Assembly (NCBI RefSeq): GCF_009711975.1
Contig: NZ_VIKW01000001.1
Coordinates: 106,824-170,823 of the forward strand
DNA: 64,000 nt
Origin: Anabaena sp. UHCC 0204
Lineage (GTDB): Bacteria; Cyanobacteriota; Cyanobacteriia; Cyanobacteriales; Nostocaceae
Reading direction: 5' to 3'
This document shows, piece by piece, positions 56,756 to 64,000 of the stretch. A program made the position numbers and the translations under genes. Every line of letters starts with the position of its first letter. The first letter of the stretch is position 1. Below the pieces are notes generated by a model. The model saw nothing but the letters and a program-made list of their open reading frames with translations, searched no databases and was not told where the DNA came from.

Positions 56756-57190
56756 ATGACTCCTACTTTACTTGGTCGTTGGCAAACGCGATTATTATTA
56801 TTAGCAACTGTAGGTATCTTGGTATCTATACCTTTCGCTACAGGTTTATTTGGCAACAAATCTAATTTAGTATATTTTTGGATACTTGCCTATGTCGCCA
56901 TTTTTGGACTAGGTTGGGATATTTTGTATAACTATCTGCAAAAATCCCGTTGGGATAGAGACTGGCCAGCAGCTTATCAGCTTTTTGCTGGTATCTGGGA
57001 AATGGTATTTGTCTTTTGTGGGGTGAAGATATTGGGATTTTTACCTATACCTATACCTAAGAATGAATTATCACCGTTTATCTTTTTGCTGCATTATAGT
57101 GTTGTTTGGTTAGCAGTTTTTATAAGTTCACAAAGCATAATGAGGATTATTTTCCCCCGGTGGCGGTTTCGCGGTGGAAAATGGTTGTGA
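56756..57190 (+). CDS. Membrane protein of unknown function
   Basis: A 144-residue protein with four hydrophobic segments: LLLLATVGILVSIPFATGLFG, LVYFWILAYVAIFGLGWDILY, WEMVFVFCGVKILGFLPI and FLLHYSVVWLAVFISSQSIM. The middle loop has SRWDRDWPAAYQ and the C-terminus is basic (RWRFRGGKWL). I do not recognise a family. It is divergent from the FHA genes (66 bp between starts), so it may share their promoter region, and is followed by an HxlR gene 48 bp downstream. Confidence 0.6.
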   Translation: MTPTLLGRWQTRLLLLATVGILVSIPFATGLFGNKSNLVYFWILAYVAIFGLGWDILYNYLQKSRWDRDWPAAYQLFAGIWEMVFVFCGVKILGFLPIPIPKNELSPFIFLLHYSVVWLAVFISSQSIMRIIFPRWRFRGGKWL

Positions 57191-57238
57191 GTTAACCCCC
57201 TTTGGGGAATTAAAAATTAAAGACAAAAAACTGAAACT

Positions 57239-57580
57239 ATGAACAGTGAATTACCGATACATGATAAAGCTAATTGTGAGGTAGAAACTACCCTCAAAGT
57301 CATTGGTGGTAGGTGGAAGGTATTGATAATTAGAGAATTAATAACTGGGGTGAAACGGTTTGGAGAATTACAACGTTCTTTAAATGGAATTACCCAAAAA
57401 ATGCTCACTCAGCAACTTCGAGAAATGGAAGTAGATGGGATTATACATAGAGAAATTTATCCCCAAATTCCCCCAAAGGTAGAATATTCACTCACACCTT
57501 TAGGGGAAAGTTTAAAACCTATTCTTTATGCTATGCACGAATGGGCAATTAATCACTTACAGCATAATTCCATAAATTAA
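57239..57580 (+). CDS. HxlR family transcriptional regulator
   Basis: A 113-residue winged helix-turn-helix protein of the HxlR group: [51 protein letters not shown], and the wing [15 protein letters not shown]. The single N-terminal Cys (C14) is where many HxlR proteins sense oxidants or aldehydes. The regulated genes are unknown; candidates are the upstream membrane protein and neighbouring operons. A MITE-like element follows eight bases after the stop codon. Confidence 0.88.
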   Translation: MNSELPIHDKANCEVETTLKVIGGRWKVLIIRELITGVKRFGELQRSLNGITQKMLTQQLREMEVDGIIHREIYPQIPPKVEYSLTPLGESLKPILYAMHEWAINHLQHNSIN

Positions 57581-57587
57581 GATTTAG

Positions 57588-57699
57588 GGCGTTGCTGATT
57601 AAGAGTATGATTTTGTTTCACGCAGAGGCGCTCCAGTCACAGAGAGTAAGGGTTTGAAATCTTTGATTTTTCAATTTCATACTTCAATTCAGCAACGCC
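57588..57699. mobile_element. MITE-like element (GGCGTTGCTGA family), copy 2, with 8-bp target duplication
   Basis: GGCGTTGCTGA (57588-57598) and TTCAGCAACGCC (57688-57699) are terminal inverted repeats of a 112-bp element related to 44664-44770. The octamer AGATTTAG occurs immediately on each side (57580-57587 and 57700-57707), a perfect target-site duplication. No coding capacity; it would depend on a transposase elsewhere that makes 8-bp duplications. Confidence 0.88.
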
Positions 57700-57703
57700 A
57701 GAT

Positions 57704-58372
57704 TTAGGAGTTAGTTTGTAAATAATCAATTGCGGCTGCTAATTTGTCAGGATAACTTTCAGCAAATTTTTCAAACCATAATCCTTCTGATGATAATGGA
57801 TCTAATTTAGCTAACCACTTTTTGGCGGGTTTTTCTAAAGCTTGTCTTTGTTTAGCTTTAAGTTTTTCCTGACGAATTTTCTCCTGGATTAATTCTTCTT
57901 GTTTTCGCAGTTCTTCAGCCGCATCTTTTGCCGCTAAATCTGACTGAACATCTGCTAATAAATTATCTATAACTACATCTGATTTTGTCGTAGTTGAATT
58001 AACAAATTGAATGGAGTTTAAGTTAGTCTGGGGTACGGTAGGTTGATATGAAATATGTTCCGTTTTAGTTTCAGCTTCTGCAAAATCGGCTTGTACTTCT
58101 GATAATAAGTTATCTATAACTACATCTGACTTTGTAGTAGGTGAATGAACAAATTGAATGGAGTTTAAGTTAGTCTGGGGTACGGCAGTTTTAGTTTCAG
58201 CTTCCGCAAAATCAGCTTGTACTTCTGATAACAAGTTATCTATTAATACATCTGATTTCGTAGTAGAGGAAACCACAAACTTAATTGGGTTTAAATTAGT
58301 TTGTGGTGGTGTAGTTTTTGGTTGAGTATGTTCAGTTTTAATTTCAGCTAATAGCTTATCAATGGAATCCAT
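57704..58372 (-). CDS. Salt-stress protein, Slr1339 family, with internal repeats
   Basis: A 222-residue soluble protein. Residues 23-145 contain three imperfect repeats of PQTNLNxIxFV and TTKSDVVIDNLLSEVQADF with periods of 42 and 49 residues. A Lys/Glu-rich coiled coil (150-180) and the C-terminal KKWLAKLDPLSSEGLWFEKFAESYPDKLAAAIDYL complete it. That C-terminus is the hallmark of the Slr1339-type salt-stress family of cyanobacteria. Function is unknown. It starts 26 bp from the first vWA gene stop and is probably last in a three-gene operon with two vWA proteins. Confidence 0.78.
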   Translation of the reverse strand: MDSIDKLLAEIKTEHTQPKTTPPQTNLNPIKFVVSSTTKSDVLIDNLLSEVQADFAEAETKTAVPQTNLNSIQFVHSPTTKSDVVIDNLLSEVQADFAEAETKTEHISYQPTVPQTNLNSIQFVNSTTTKSDVVIDNLLADVQSDLAAKDAAEELRKQEELIQEKIRQEKLKAKQRQALEKPAKKWLAKLDPLSSEGLWFEKFAESYPDKLAAAIDYLQTNS

Positions 58373-58398
58373 ATTGGTAATTCCTGGAAAAGAGATTG

Positions 58399-59004
58399 CT
58401 AATCATTAATGGCATTGAGAAGAACTTCTGATAAACTCATATCTTCCATATCATCCATTGTCACGGTGTCGCAAATATCAAATTTAGCACCTGCACTTTG
58501 TAGTTCATCATCTAGAATTTTCAGAAAGCGGGTAGCTTGAGCATCATTACCAACTTGAATAAAGGAAATACCTAATTCTTCATCTTTATCTAGACGACGA
58601 GAAGCTTCAATAATTACCTTCATTACGGCTTTGCGATCATCTGGTTCACCATCAGTAACTACTAAAATTGTTTCCCCATTGGGTTTAGCTGTACCAGCAG
58701 TTTTACGTTGTAGATAATCATCGGTAGCGTGTTTTAAAACTCCTGCTAAATCGGTTGTGCCAGAAGGATCATTTTCCATGAAAATTTGTGAAACTTTGGC
58801 AGATGTGACATTTTCATAACGTTTGAATTTTCCAGAAAACAAGTAAATAGTAATGCCATCTGGATCATATTGTTCACATTTACTTGCTAATGCTAAAGTT
58901 GATTCTTGTGCTGTTACCCATCTAGTTCTACCACCTTTTTGATCTGGGGTAGCCATGCTACCACTTTTATCAATAATCAAGGTGTAATCACGATTGTCTA
59001 GCAT
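58399..59004 (-). CDS. vWA domain protein, copy 2
   Basis: A 201-residue single von Willebrand A domain with a complete metal site: D12-x-S14-x-S16 in IDKSGSM, T83/T84 in SGTTDLA and D118 in VVTDGE. It is about as long as TerY/TerF-type bacterial vWA proteins, but no ter genes are near. It is a close paralogue of the next gene upstream (59042-59647), with the same start (DRDYTLIIDKSGSM) and end (ILLNAI/VLMNAI), so a tandem duplication. Downstream is the salt-stress protein. Confidence 0.88.
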   Translation of the reverse strand: MLDNRDYTLIIDKSGSMATPDQKGGRTRWVTAQESTLALASKCEQYDPDGITIYLFSGKFKRYENVTSAKVSQIFMENDPSGTTDLAGVLKHATDDYLQRKTAGTAKPNGETILVVTDGEPDDRKAVMKVIIEASRRLDKDEELGISFIQVGNDAQATRFLKILDDELQSAGAKFDICDTVTMDDMEDMSLSEVLLNAIND

Positions 59005-59041
59005 GGCTAAATTCTCCAGTTATTGGTAAGTAATTTTTAAA

Positions 59042-59647
59042 TTAATCAGTTATCGCATTCATTAAAACATCAGCCAGACTCATGTCTTCTAAATCATCTA
59101 AAGTTATGGTGTCACAAATATCGAATTTTGCACCAACACTTTGTAATTGATCATCTATGGCTTTGAGGAATTTGGTTGCTTGAGGATCATTGCCAACTTG
59201 AATCATGGAAATTCCTAATTCTTCATCTCGATCCATTTTTTGGGTAGCACTGATGATGACTTCAAATACGGCTTTACGATCATCTGGTTCACCATCAGTA
59301 ATAACTAAAATTGTTTCCCCGTTAGGTTTGCTTTGCCCGGCTGCTTTGCGTTGAAAATAATTATTCAGGGCATCTTGTAATACACTGGCTAAGTTGGTTG
59401 TTCCTGCTGGATCATTTTCTTGGAATACCTGAGCTACTTTGGCTGATGTCACATCATCGTAACGTTTAAATCTGCCGGAAAAAACGTAAATTGTAATGCC
59501 ATCTGGATCATATTGTTCACATTTTCTGGCTAAAGCAATGGTAGATTCTTGGGCTATTTCCCATCTACTTCTCCCGCCCACTTGGTCGGGTGTGGACATA
59601 CTGCCGCTTTTGTCAATAATTAGGGTATAATCGCGATCGCTCATCAT
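59042..59647 (-). CDS. vWA domain protein, copy 1
   Basis: A 201-residue vWA domain, paralogous to 58399-59004 (same length, roughly three-quarters identical by eye). The MIDAS is intact: D12, S14, S16; T in AGTTNLA; D118 in VITDGE. Two adjacent ATG codons (59647, 59644) are possible starts. It is the first gene of the vWA-vWA-salt-stress row, 37 bp before copy 2. The vWA domain binds a protein or metal ligand; the partner is unknown. Confidence 0.88.
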   Translation of the reverse strand: MMSDRDYTLIIDKSGSMSTPDQVGGRSRWEIAQESTIALARKCEQYDPDGITIYVFSGRFKRYDDVTSAKVAQVFQENDPAGTTNLASVLQDALNNYFQRKAAGQSKPNGETILVITDGEPDDRKAVFEVIISATQKMDRDEELGISMIQVGNDPQATKFLKAIDDQLQSVGAKFDICDTITLDDLEDMSLADVLMNAITD

Positions 59648-59786
59648 AATCTTCCTTTGGTTGTTTTCTCTAGTTTAATGGTTAAGTACGAATACAGTAC
59701 CATAATTAAATTCTTTGTAATATTTTTATGAGTATTTCTTATCTGTTCCCTTTTTTTGTAATTATCTATGAGTTAGAAATTACAAG

Positions 59787-62411
59787 TTACGAATTACTAG
59801 TTTTTGATTTAGGGTAAGCAATGCGTTTGTGATGAAATTGTTGCCAAACATCTACAAATATTTTGGCAATTTTTGGCATTTCTGCCTTTGTTAATCCTGA
59901 ATCTATTAATTGTTCATCTTGCCATTTTGCTCGCAAAATATTATTCAGCATATTTAATGCTTGTTCTGGAGTTGCATCTTTGAGGCTGCGTAAGGCAGCT
60001 TCACAAGAATCTGCTAACATGACGATTCCTGTTTCCCGTGATTGGGGTATAGGTCCATCGTAGCAAAAATCGGCTTTATCTACTATGATACTAGGATTTT
60101 CTTGAGCTACTTGTTGGGCTTGGTGATAAAAATAGGCGATCGCCATTGTGCCTTGATGTTCGGGAATAAAAGCCTGAATCGCTGTTGGTAAGCTGTGTTT
60201 CTTGGCCATGATCAACCCTTGCGTCACGTGCTTTTTAATAATTTCTGCACTTTTCCAAGGATCTTTAATTTCTGTATCATGTTTATTTGGTCCTCCCATT
60301 TGATTTTCAATAAATCCTAATGGATCGTGCATTTTGCCAATATCATGGTATAATGTCCCCGCCCTAACTAACTCTACATTACATCCCAATTCTTTTGCAG
60401 CCGCTTCAGCAAGAGTGGCTACTAATAAAGTATGCTGAAAAGTTCCTGGAGCTTCCGTCGCCAAACGCTGTAATAATGGGCGATTAGGGTTTGCTAATTC
60501 TGCCAAGCGGATGGGGGTAATCACATCAAACAGCTTTTCCAGATAAGGGCTTAAACCCAAGGCGACAATACTCCAAGCCAAGCCCGATACAGCAAATAAA
60601 CCTACTTCTTGGAAGATATACCAACCTGAACCGAATACCGTACCCGTAAAGATTTTTAATAATAAATATATGCCACCTTGGGTTAAGGCAGTAATAACAC
60701 CTAATAAAGCGAGTTCTTCCCGCGATCGCAATATATGCGCTACATAACTGCTTAAAATTCCACCCCCAGCCCCAGCCATCAATACGAGAATACTTTTATC
60801 TACGGTAAATGGTAGTATTAATGACAGTAAACCTACTACCGTTACCCCTACAGTCGGACCATAGAAACTGCCTAACAACAAACCAATGGCACTCCAGCTA
60901 GTATAGGGTAAACCGATTGCTAATATTCCCGGTACAGTCAGGGTAAGTAGTAAGACTAACAGGCGATCGCGTTGTCGTAAATAATTATTACTTTTTCTTT
61001 CTAACCACACAAAAATCCGAATAGCTACACTCACAACAGCAGCTAAAAATGTTAACCTCATCCAATTCACCTGACGGCCAATCAGTTGATAATGTTCTAA
61101 AACTTCAAATTTCCATTGTGTAATTTTCTCTCCTTTACTAACAATTACCTCTCCTTTTTTCACCTGTAACATTACAGATGGTATTTCCTGCGCTGCTAGT
61201 TGAGCTTGTTGTTGAGTTTGTTCTTCATCTTTTTTAAGATTTGGTTGAATTACAGCTAATAATATTTTTGTTGCTAACGGTTCAGCCTCACTAGGAACAG
61301 ATAATTGTACCTGTAAACTCACTGCATTATACAAAATACTTTTGGGTAATCCAGAGGATATTCCCTGGGCAAGAATTCGCTCTGCACTTTTACGAATTCC
61401 CGCCTGTGTATTTACCCAATCATTATCAGATAACTCTAAAATAATAGGTTCTATATAAATTTTTTTGAGTTTTCCAGTTTCTAGTTTTGATGCTTTCTCA
61501 ATAGCTTGATTATATGCTTGTCTAGCTTGAATTATTTGCTTAATCAGTGCCGAAAAATCTCTTTCTGATGTGGTAGCTTGATAAGCTTCAATTTCTGATA
61601 ATGCTTGAATAAAAGCTGCATCATCACTCGGTTTTTCTTGACTGGGTGTAGGTGTAGCTACCCCACTCAAGCTATCAGATAATGGTAATCCCGGAAAAAT
61701 TGATGAATTAGATATGGGTTTTCCAGTTGCAGAAATTCGTTTTCTTAAATTTTGTTTACTATTATTTTCTAAAATTCCTTGTAATTTTTGCCATTCTAAT
61801 ATTGGAAGAGAACGCAGATAACGTTGAGTAGGAATTGATAGAACTGAAATATCAAAAAAAGGAAAAACGCCAACTATTGTCCTAATCTCATTACTGGCAT
61901 CTAAAATTTTGTTCAATCTTTCATTAATCTGCTCATTTGTCTGATTATCAATCATCAAAATAGGCACAGAACTATTTATCGCTGCTTGACGTTGTAGTTC
62001 TGTTTCTTGCTGATCTTCAATATTATCCGTATAAGGAGCAATAAATGTTTGTAAGGCGATATTACCAACCTTCATTTTTGGTTGGTTATATAAATCATGC
62101 CCCAGCATACTTGTCAGTGATAATATTGCTAACACCAAAATTATTGAGGAGCGTTTTTGATGTATCCATTTAAAAAGAACTGTATCAAGTCCGCCTTTTT
62201 TTTTCAGTACGTTACCAGACGATTTATTTGTTTGCCTGTGTTTACCTTGTTTTCCTTGATGACTATTTGTTGATAAATAGAGAAGTATATCTTTGAAGAA
62301 ATTCCTATGCAGTTTTTGATGGCGCTTTCCTTTGCGGAATAGCACTTTATACTGTCGCTGCCATTGCCTTAAATGCTGGCTCAAGGACTGCAAAAATCGC
62401 TGCGTTTTCAT
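59787..62411 (-). CDS. 7TM-HD phosphohydrolase (PgpH-like c-di-AMP phosphodiesterase candidate)
   Basis: A membrane protein of about 875 residues. A basic N-terminus and one helix precede an extracytoplasmic 7TMR-HDED-type domain (about 130-430), then seven helices (about 450-640) and a C-terminal HD domain with YHDIGK (H-D at about 689-690) and conserved ENQ, NKHD and EHQG stretches. This layout is that of PgpH, which hydrolyses cyclic di-AMP in Firmicutes; a cyanobacterial homologue would control c-di-AMP. The ATG at 62411 follows GGAAGG and is preferred. The frame extends to 62474, but those 21 codons resemble intergenic repeat DNA. Confidence 0.9.
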   Translation of the reverse strand: MKTQRFLQSLSQHLRQWQRQYKVLFRKGKRHQKLHRNFFKDILLYLSTNSHQGKQGKHRQTNKSSGNVLKKKGGLDTVLFKWIHQKRSSIILVLAILSLTSMLGHDLYNQPKMKVGNIALQTFIAPYTDNIEDQQETELQRQAAINSSVPILMIDNQTNEQINERLNKILDASNEIRTIVGVFPFFDISVLSIPTQRYLRSLPILEWQKLQGILENNSKQNLRKRISATGKPISNSSIFPGLPLSDSLSGVATPTPSQEKPSDDAAFIQALSEIEAYQATTSERDFSALIKQIIQARQAYNQAIEKASKLETGKLKKIYIEPIILELSDNDWVNTQAGIRKSAERILAQGISSGLPKSILYNAVSLQVQLSVPSEAEPLATKILLAVIQPNLKKDEEQTQQQAQLAAQEIPSVMLQVKKGEVIVSKGEKITQWKFEVLEHYQLIGRQVNWMRLTFLAAVVSVAIRIFVWLERKSNNYLRQRDRLLVLLLTLTVPGILAIGLPYTSWSAIGLLLGSFYGPTVGVTVVGLLSLILPFTVDKSILVLMAGAGGGILSSYVAHILRSREELALLGVITALTQGGIYLLLKIFTGTVFGSGWYIFQEVGLFAVSGLAWSIVALGLSPYLEKLFDVITPIRLAELANPNRPLLQRLATEAPGTFQHTLLVATLAEAAAKELGCNVELVRAGTLYHDIGKMHDPLGFIENQMGGPNKHDTEIKDPWKSAEIIKKHVTQGLIMAKKHSLPTAIQAFIPEHQGTMAIAYFYHQAQQVAQENPSIIVDKADFCYDGPIPQSRETGIVMLADSCEAALRSLKDATPEQALNMLNNILRAKWQDEQLIDSGLTKAEMPKIAKIFVDVWQQFHHKRIAYPKSKTSNS

Positions 62412-62594
62412 CTTTCCTTCCGCGAAATACCCCAAGTATGGCTGATGCCTCTGGCTCCCGAAGGGATACGCCACCCAAGTTAGATTAGAACTTAGGGATG
62501 GATAGCGGTTTGTATTTTACCTTATTTAGGGTTAAATACGAGTCTCTAAGTTTACTACATAATTGGTCACGTGCTTTGCCTAATCATAATTCTT

Positions 62595-63506
62595 TCAACG
62601 AATAATATGAGGAGCAGCAAAGATAGTATATCCTTTCTCTACAAATTCGCTAAAATCATCGTTTAGGTCATACACTCCCGACCATACCTCCATCATTGTA
62701 TCGGCTAATTTTAGCATCTGAGCAAAACTATGAAGTCCCCATTTGGAGGATTTGTTAGCTAAAACAGGAATTTGCCAATTTATAGGTATACCGACGGAAC
62801 TATTGTATGCACCTGATAATGATCCGGTAATTGCACTTATAACATCTTGATTAACTAAATCGTGATTTTGAGTAGCCCGTAATATTGTGAGGGGAAAGTC
62901 TTCTAGGGTACTCAGGAAGCAATAAATAGCTAAACTAATATTGCTAGTGAATGTTTCCTCTAACTGGTGCTGCGTGGCTATACTGCTCAATTCCCTGCAC
63001 GCTATTTCTAGTCCTGCCCCTTTTTCTAATAAAGCATTGACTTTTATTAACTCTTGTGGTAAAGAAGTTGATGTGTTACCTAAAAAACTAACTGTTTCCG
63101 AAATGAGGTGAATGGGGTTTAGTTTTTCATTGAGAGATCGAGCGATCGCATATCCTATGATTAAACTAGCATCTGTGACAACTGGCTCATTTTGCCAATT
63201 CAATATTCTTTGCACTGCTAGGATATTTTCTCGCATTTTTGCAGTATCTTCATGAAAAAAAATTACTACTGGTAAGGTAGCGAAAATTATTTGTCCCCAG
63301 GAGTTAATATTTGTTTCTAATTCAATCCCTGCTTGTTGCTGACGCTTGAGCCAATCATCTACATCTAGTTTTCCTAAACTAATTAAACTTTCTGTCCCCA
63401 AAACGGCAATTTTACCCAAATCACAACTATTTCCGTTAGCTAAACTCTCTCCTAACAATGCTCCCAGAAATATACCCCTAACCCGATTAACGAGAGAATA
63501 ACGCAT
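62595..63506 (-). CDS. ADP-ribosylglycohydrolase-like protein with degenerate active site
   Basis: A 303-residue, mostly helical protein of the DraG fold: RVRGIFLGALLGESLAN at the start and ISAITGSLSGAYNSSVGIPINWQ near residues 223-245. The metal-binding aspartates are mostly absent. The usual D-D-T near the N-terminus and G-D-x-D-T motif are replaced by QNHDLVNQDV. It is therefore likely a pseudoenzyme or a very divergent member. The ATG at 63506 follows heptad repeats. The aroQ stop lies 40 bp upstream. Confidence 0.65.
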   Translation of the reverse strand: MRYSLVNRVRGIFLGALLGESLANGNSCDLGKIAVLGTESLISLGKLDVDDWLKRQQQAGIELETNINSWGQIIFATLPVVIFFHEDTAKMRENILAVQRILNWQNEPVVTDASLIIGYAIARSLNEKLNPIHLISETVSFLGNTSTSLPQELIKVNALLEKGAGLEIACRELSSIATQHQLEETFTSNISLAIYCFLSTLEDFPLTILRATQNHDLVNQDVISAITGSLSGAYNSSVGIPINWQIPVLANKSSKWGLHSFAQMLKLADTMMEVWSGVYDLNDDFSEFVEKGYTIFAAPHIIR

Positions 63507-63513
63507 GATTTTT

Positions 63514-63548
63514 AATTGTCAATTGTCAATTATCAATTGTCAATTATT
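63514..63548. repeat. AATTGTC heptad repeats
   Basis: Five tandem 7-bp units (AATTGTC, with two variants) between aroQ and the DraG-like gene. This is a short-tandem-repeat (STRR) of heterocystous cyanobacteria. Confidence 0.8.
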
Positions 63549-63996
63549 ACTGCCTTAAATAATACACCAGTGCTTGCAAGCCCAACACATAGCTTTGAGC
63601 GCCAAAACCACTAATTTGACCAATTGCTACCGGTGCTATATGAGAATGATGACGGAAATCTTCCCGACGATAAATATTACTTAGATGCACTTCGACAGTA
63701 GGTAAATTAACAGCCGCGATCGCATCTCGTAAAGCTACACTCGTATGAGTGTAAGCTCCCGCGTTTATGACAATTCCCTGATGCTTGCCTAATGCCCCAT
63801 GAATAGCATCTATTAAAACCCCTTCATGATTTGACTGCACGGGTAACGTCTCTACTTGTAGATGCACTGCTTCTGCTTCTAACAAGCGATTAATTTCTGC
63901 TAAAGTTAAAGAACCATAAATTCCAGGTTCTCTGAGTCCTAGCAAATTTAGGTTTGGCCCATGCAGCACTAAAATACTTAAAACTGGCAAATTCAA
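63547..63996 (-). CDS. aroQ: 3-dehydroquinate dehydratase, type II
   Basis: Type II AroQ performs the third step of the shikimate pathway. About 150 residues are visible: [10 protein letters not shown] with the catalytic Asn, R22 and the lid Tyr27 (REPGIYG), [47 protein letters not shown] with the catalytic His and Arg. The window cuts the DNA just upstream, and the only start in view is TTG (63996), so the true start may be a few codons further up. Confidence 0.93.
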   Translation of the reverse strand: MNLPVLSILVLHGPNLNLLGLREPGIYGSLTLAEINRLLEAEAVHLQVETLPVQSNHEGVLIDAIHGALGKHQGIVINAGAYTHTSVALRDAIAAVNLPTVEVHLSNIYRREDFRHHSHIAPVAIGQISGFGAQSYVLGLQALVYYLRQ

Positions 63997-64000
63997 CTCC

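Noticed and set aside
62412-62474. N-terminal extension of the 7TM-HD protein
   Set aside because: The 21 extra codons look like dispersed intergenic repeat DNA and the ATG at 62411 has a GGAAGG ribosome-binding site.
1-64000. tRNA, rRNA and riboswitch search by eye
   Set aside because: No convincing T-arm/anticodon pattern, rRNA segment or riboswitch core was found; a covariance-model scan would be decisive.

Overview
The window is chromosomal DNA of a filamentous, probably heterocyst-forming cyanobacterium (Nostocales: Anabaena, Dolichospermum, Nostoc or a relative). The evidence is a psaA-psaB pair, a high-light-inducible (HLIP) gene, several cyanobacteria-specific small families (DUF1816, DUF3288, the Slr1339 salt-stress family), many copies of the HIP1 octamer GCGATCGC, heptameric short tandem repeats, and many small palindromic repeats between genes. 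No rRNA, tRNA or CRISPR array was seen.

Layout. 1-8 kb: the 5' part of a lipoprotein gene, then psaA and psaB (photosystem I core) with a terminator, a CAP/SCP-domain protein and an alpha/beta hydrolase. 8-17 kb: DUF1816 protein, RlmB (with a striking 26-residue repeat array) and Mini-III RNase, a solo-TnpB (IS1341-type) element, a STAS protein, carA, an aspartyl-protease-like protein, trpD and a Dam-like methylase. 17.6-26 kb: a cytochrome b561-like protein, a small Pro/Thr-rich secreted peptide, and a three-gene minus-strand operon of a dynamin-like GTPase, a very large Hsp70/actin-fold ATPase and an unrecognised protein. This operon is the best candidate for an undescribed system. 26.5-31.5 kb: a DrrA-type ABC ATPase, a restriction-modification cluster with two different C5-cytosine methyltransferases around a PD-(D/E)XK-like nuclease, and a GNAT acetyltransferase remnant.

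31.5-38 kb: a WD40 protein with a small partner, an HLIP gene of only 56 codons, alanine dehydrogenase between two copies of a 73-bp palindromic repeat, a MAPEG protein, and hcp (hybrid cluster protein) with a perfect DNR/NnrR-type box in its promoter. A HigB/HigA-like toxin-antitoxin pair follows. 38-52 kb: a Crp/Fnr regulator that may act on the hcp box, MlaF- and MlaD-like lipid-transport genes, DUF3288, clpC, a soluble-type lytic transglycosylase, cobQ, a PrxQ peroxiredoxin, a DrrB-type permease and an SGNH hydrolase. 52.8-64 kb: a GHL10 glycosidase-like protein, an FHA-FAD fusion and an FHA-zinc-ribbon protein, a membrane protein, an HxlR regulator, a Slr1339-type salt-stress protein with two tandem vWA proteins, a 7TM-HD phosphodiesterase, a degenerate DraG-like protein, and aroQ at the window edge.

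Most genes are core metabolism or photosynthesis. Accessory content is concentrated in four places: the TnpB element (10.9-12.4 kb), the GTPase/Hsp70 operon (18.9-26 kb), the RM cluster (27.6-31.1 kb) and the toxin-antitoxin pair (37.3-38 kb). At least four families of MITE-like inverted repeats occupy intergenic spaces. One copy, at 57.59-57.70 kb, still has a perfect 8-bp target-site duplication.
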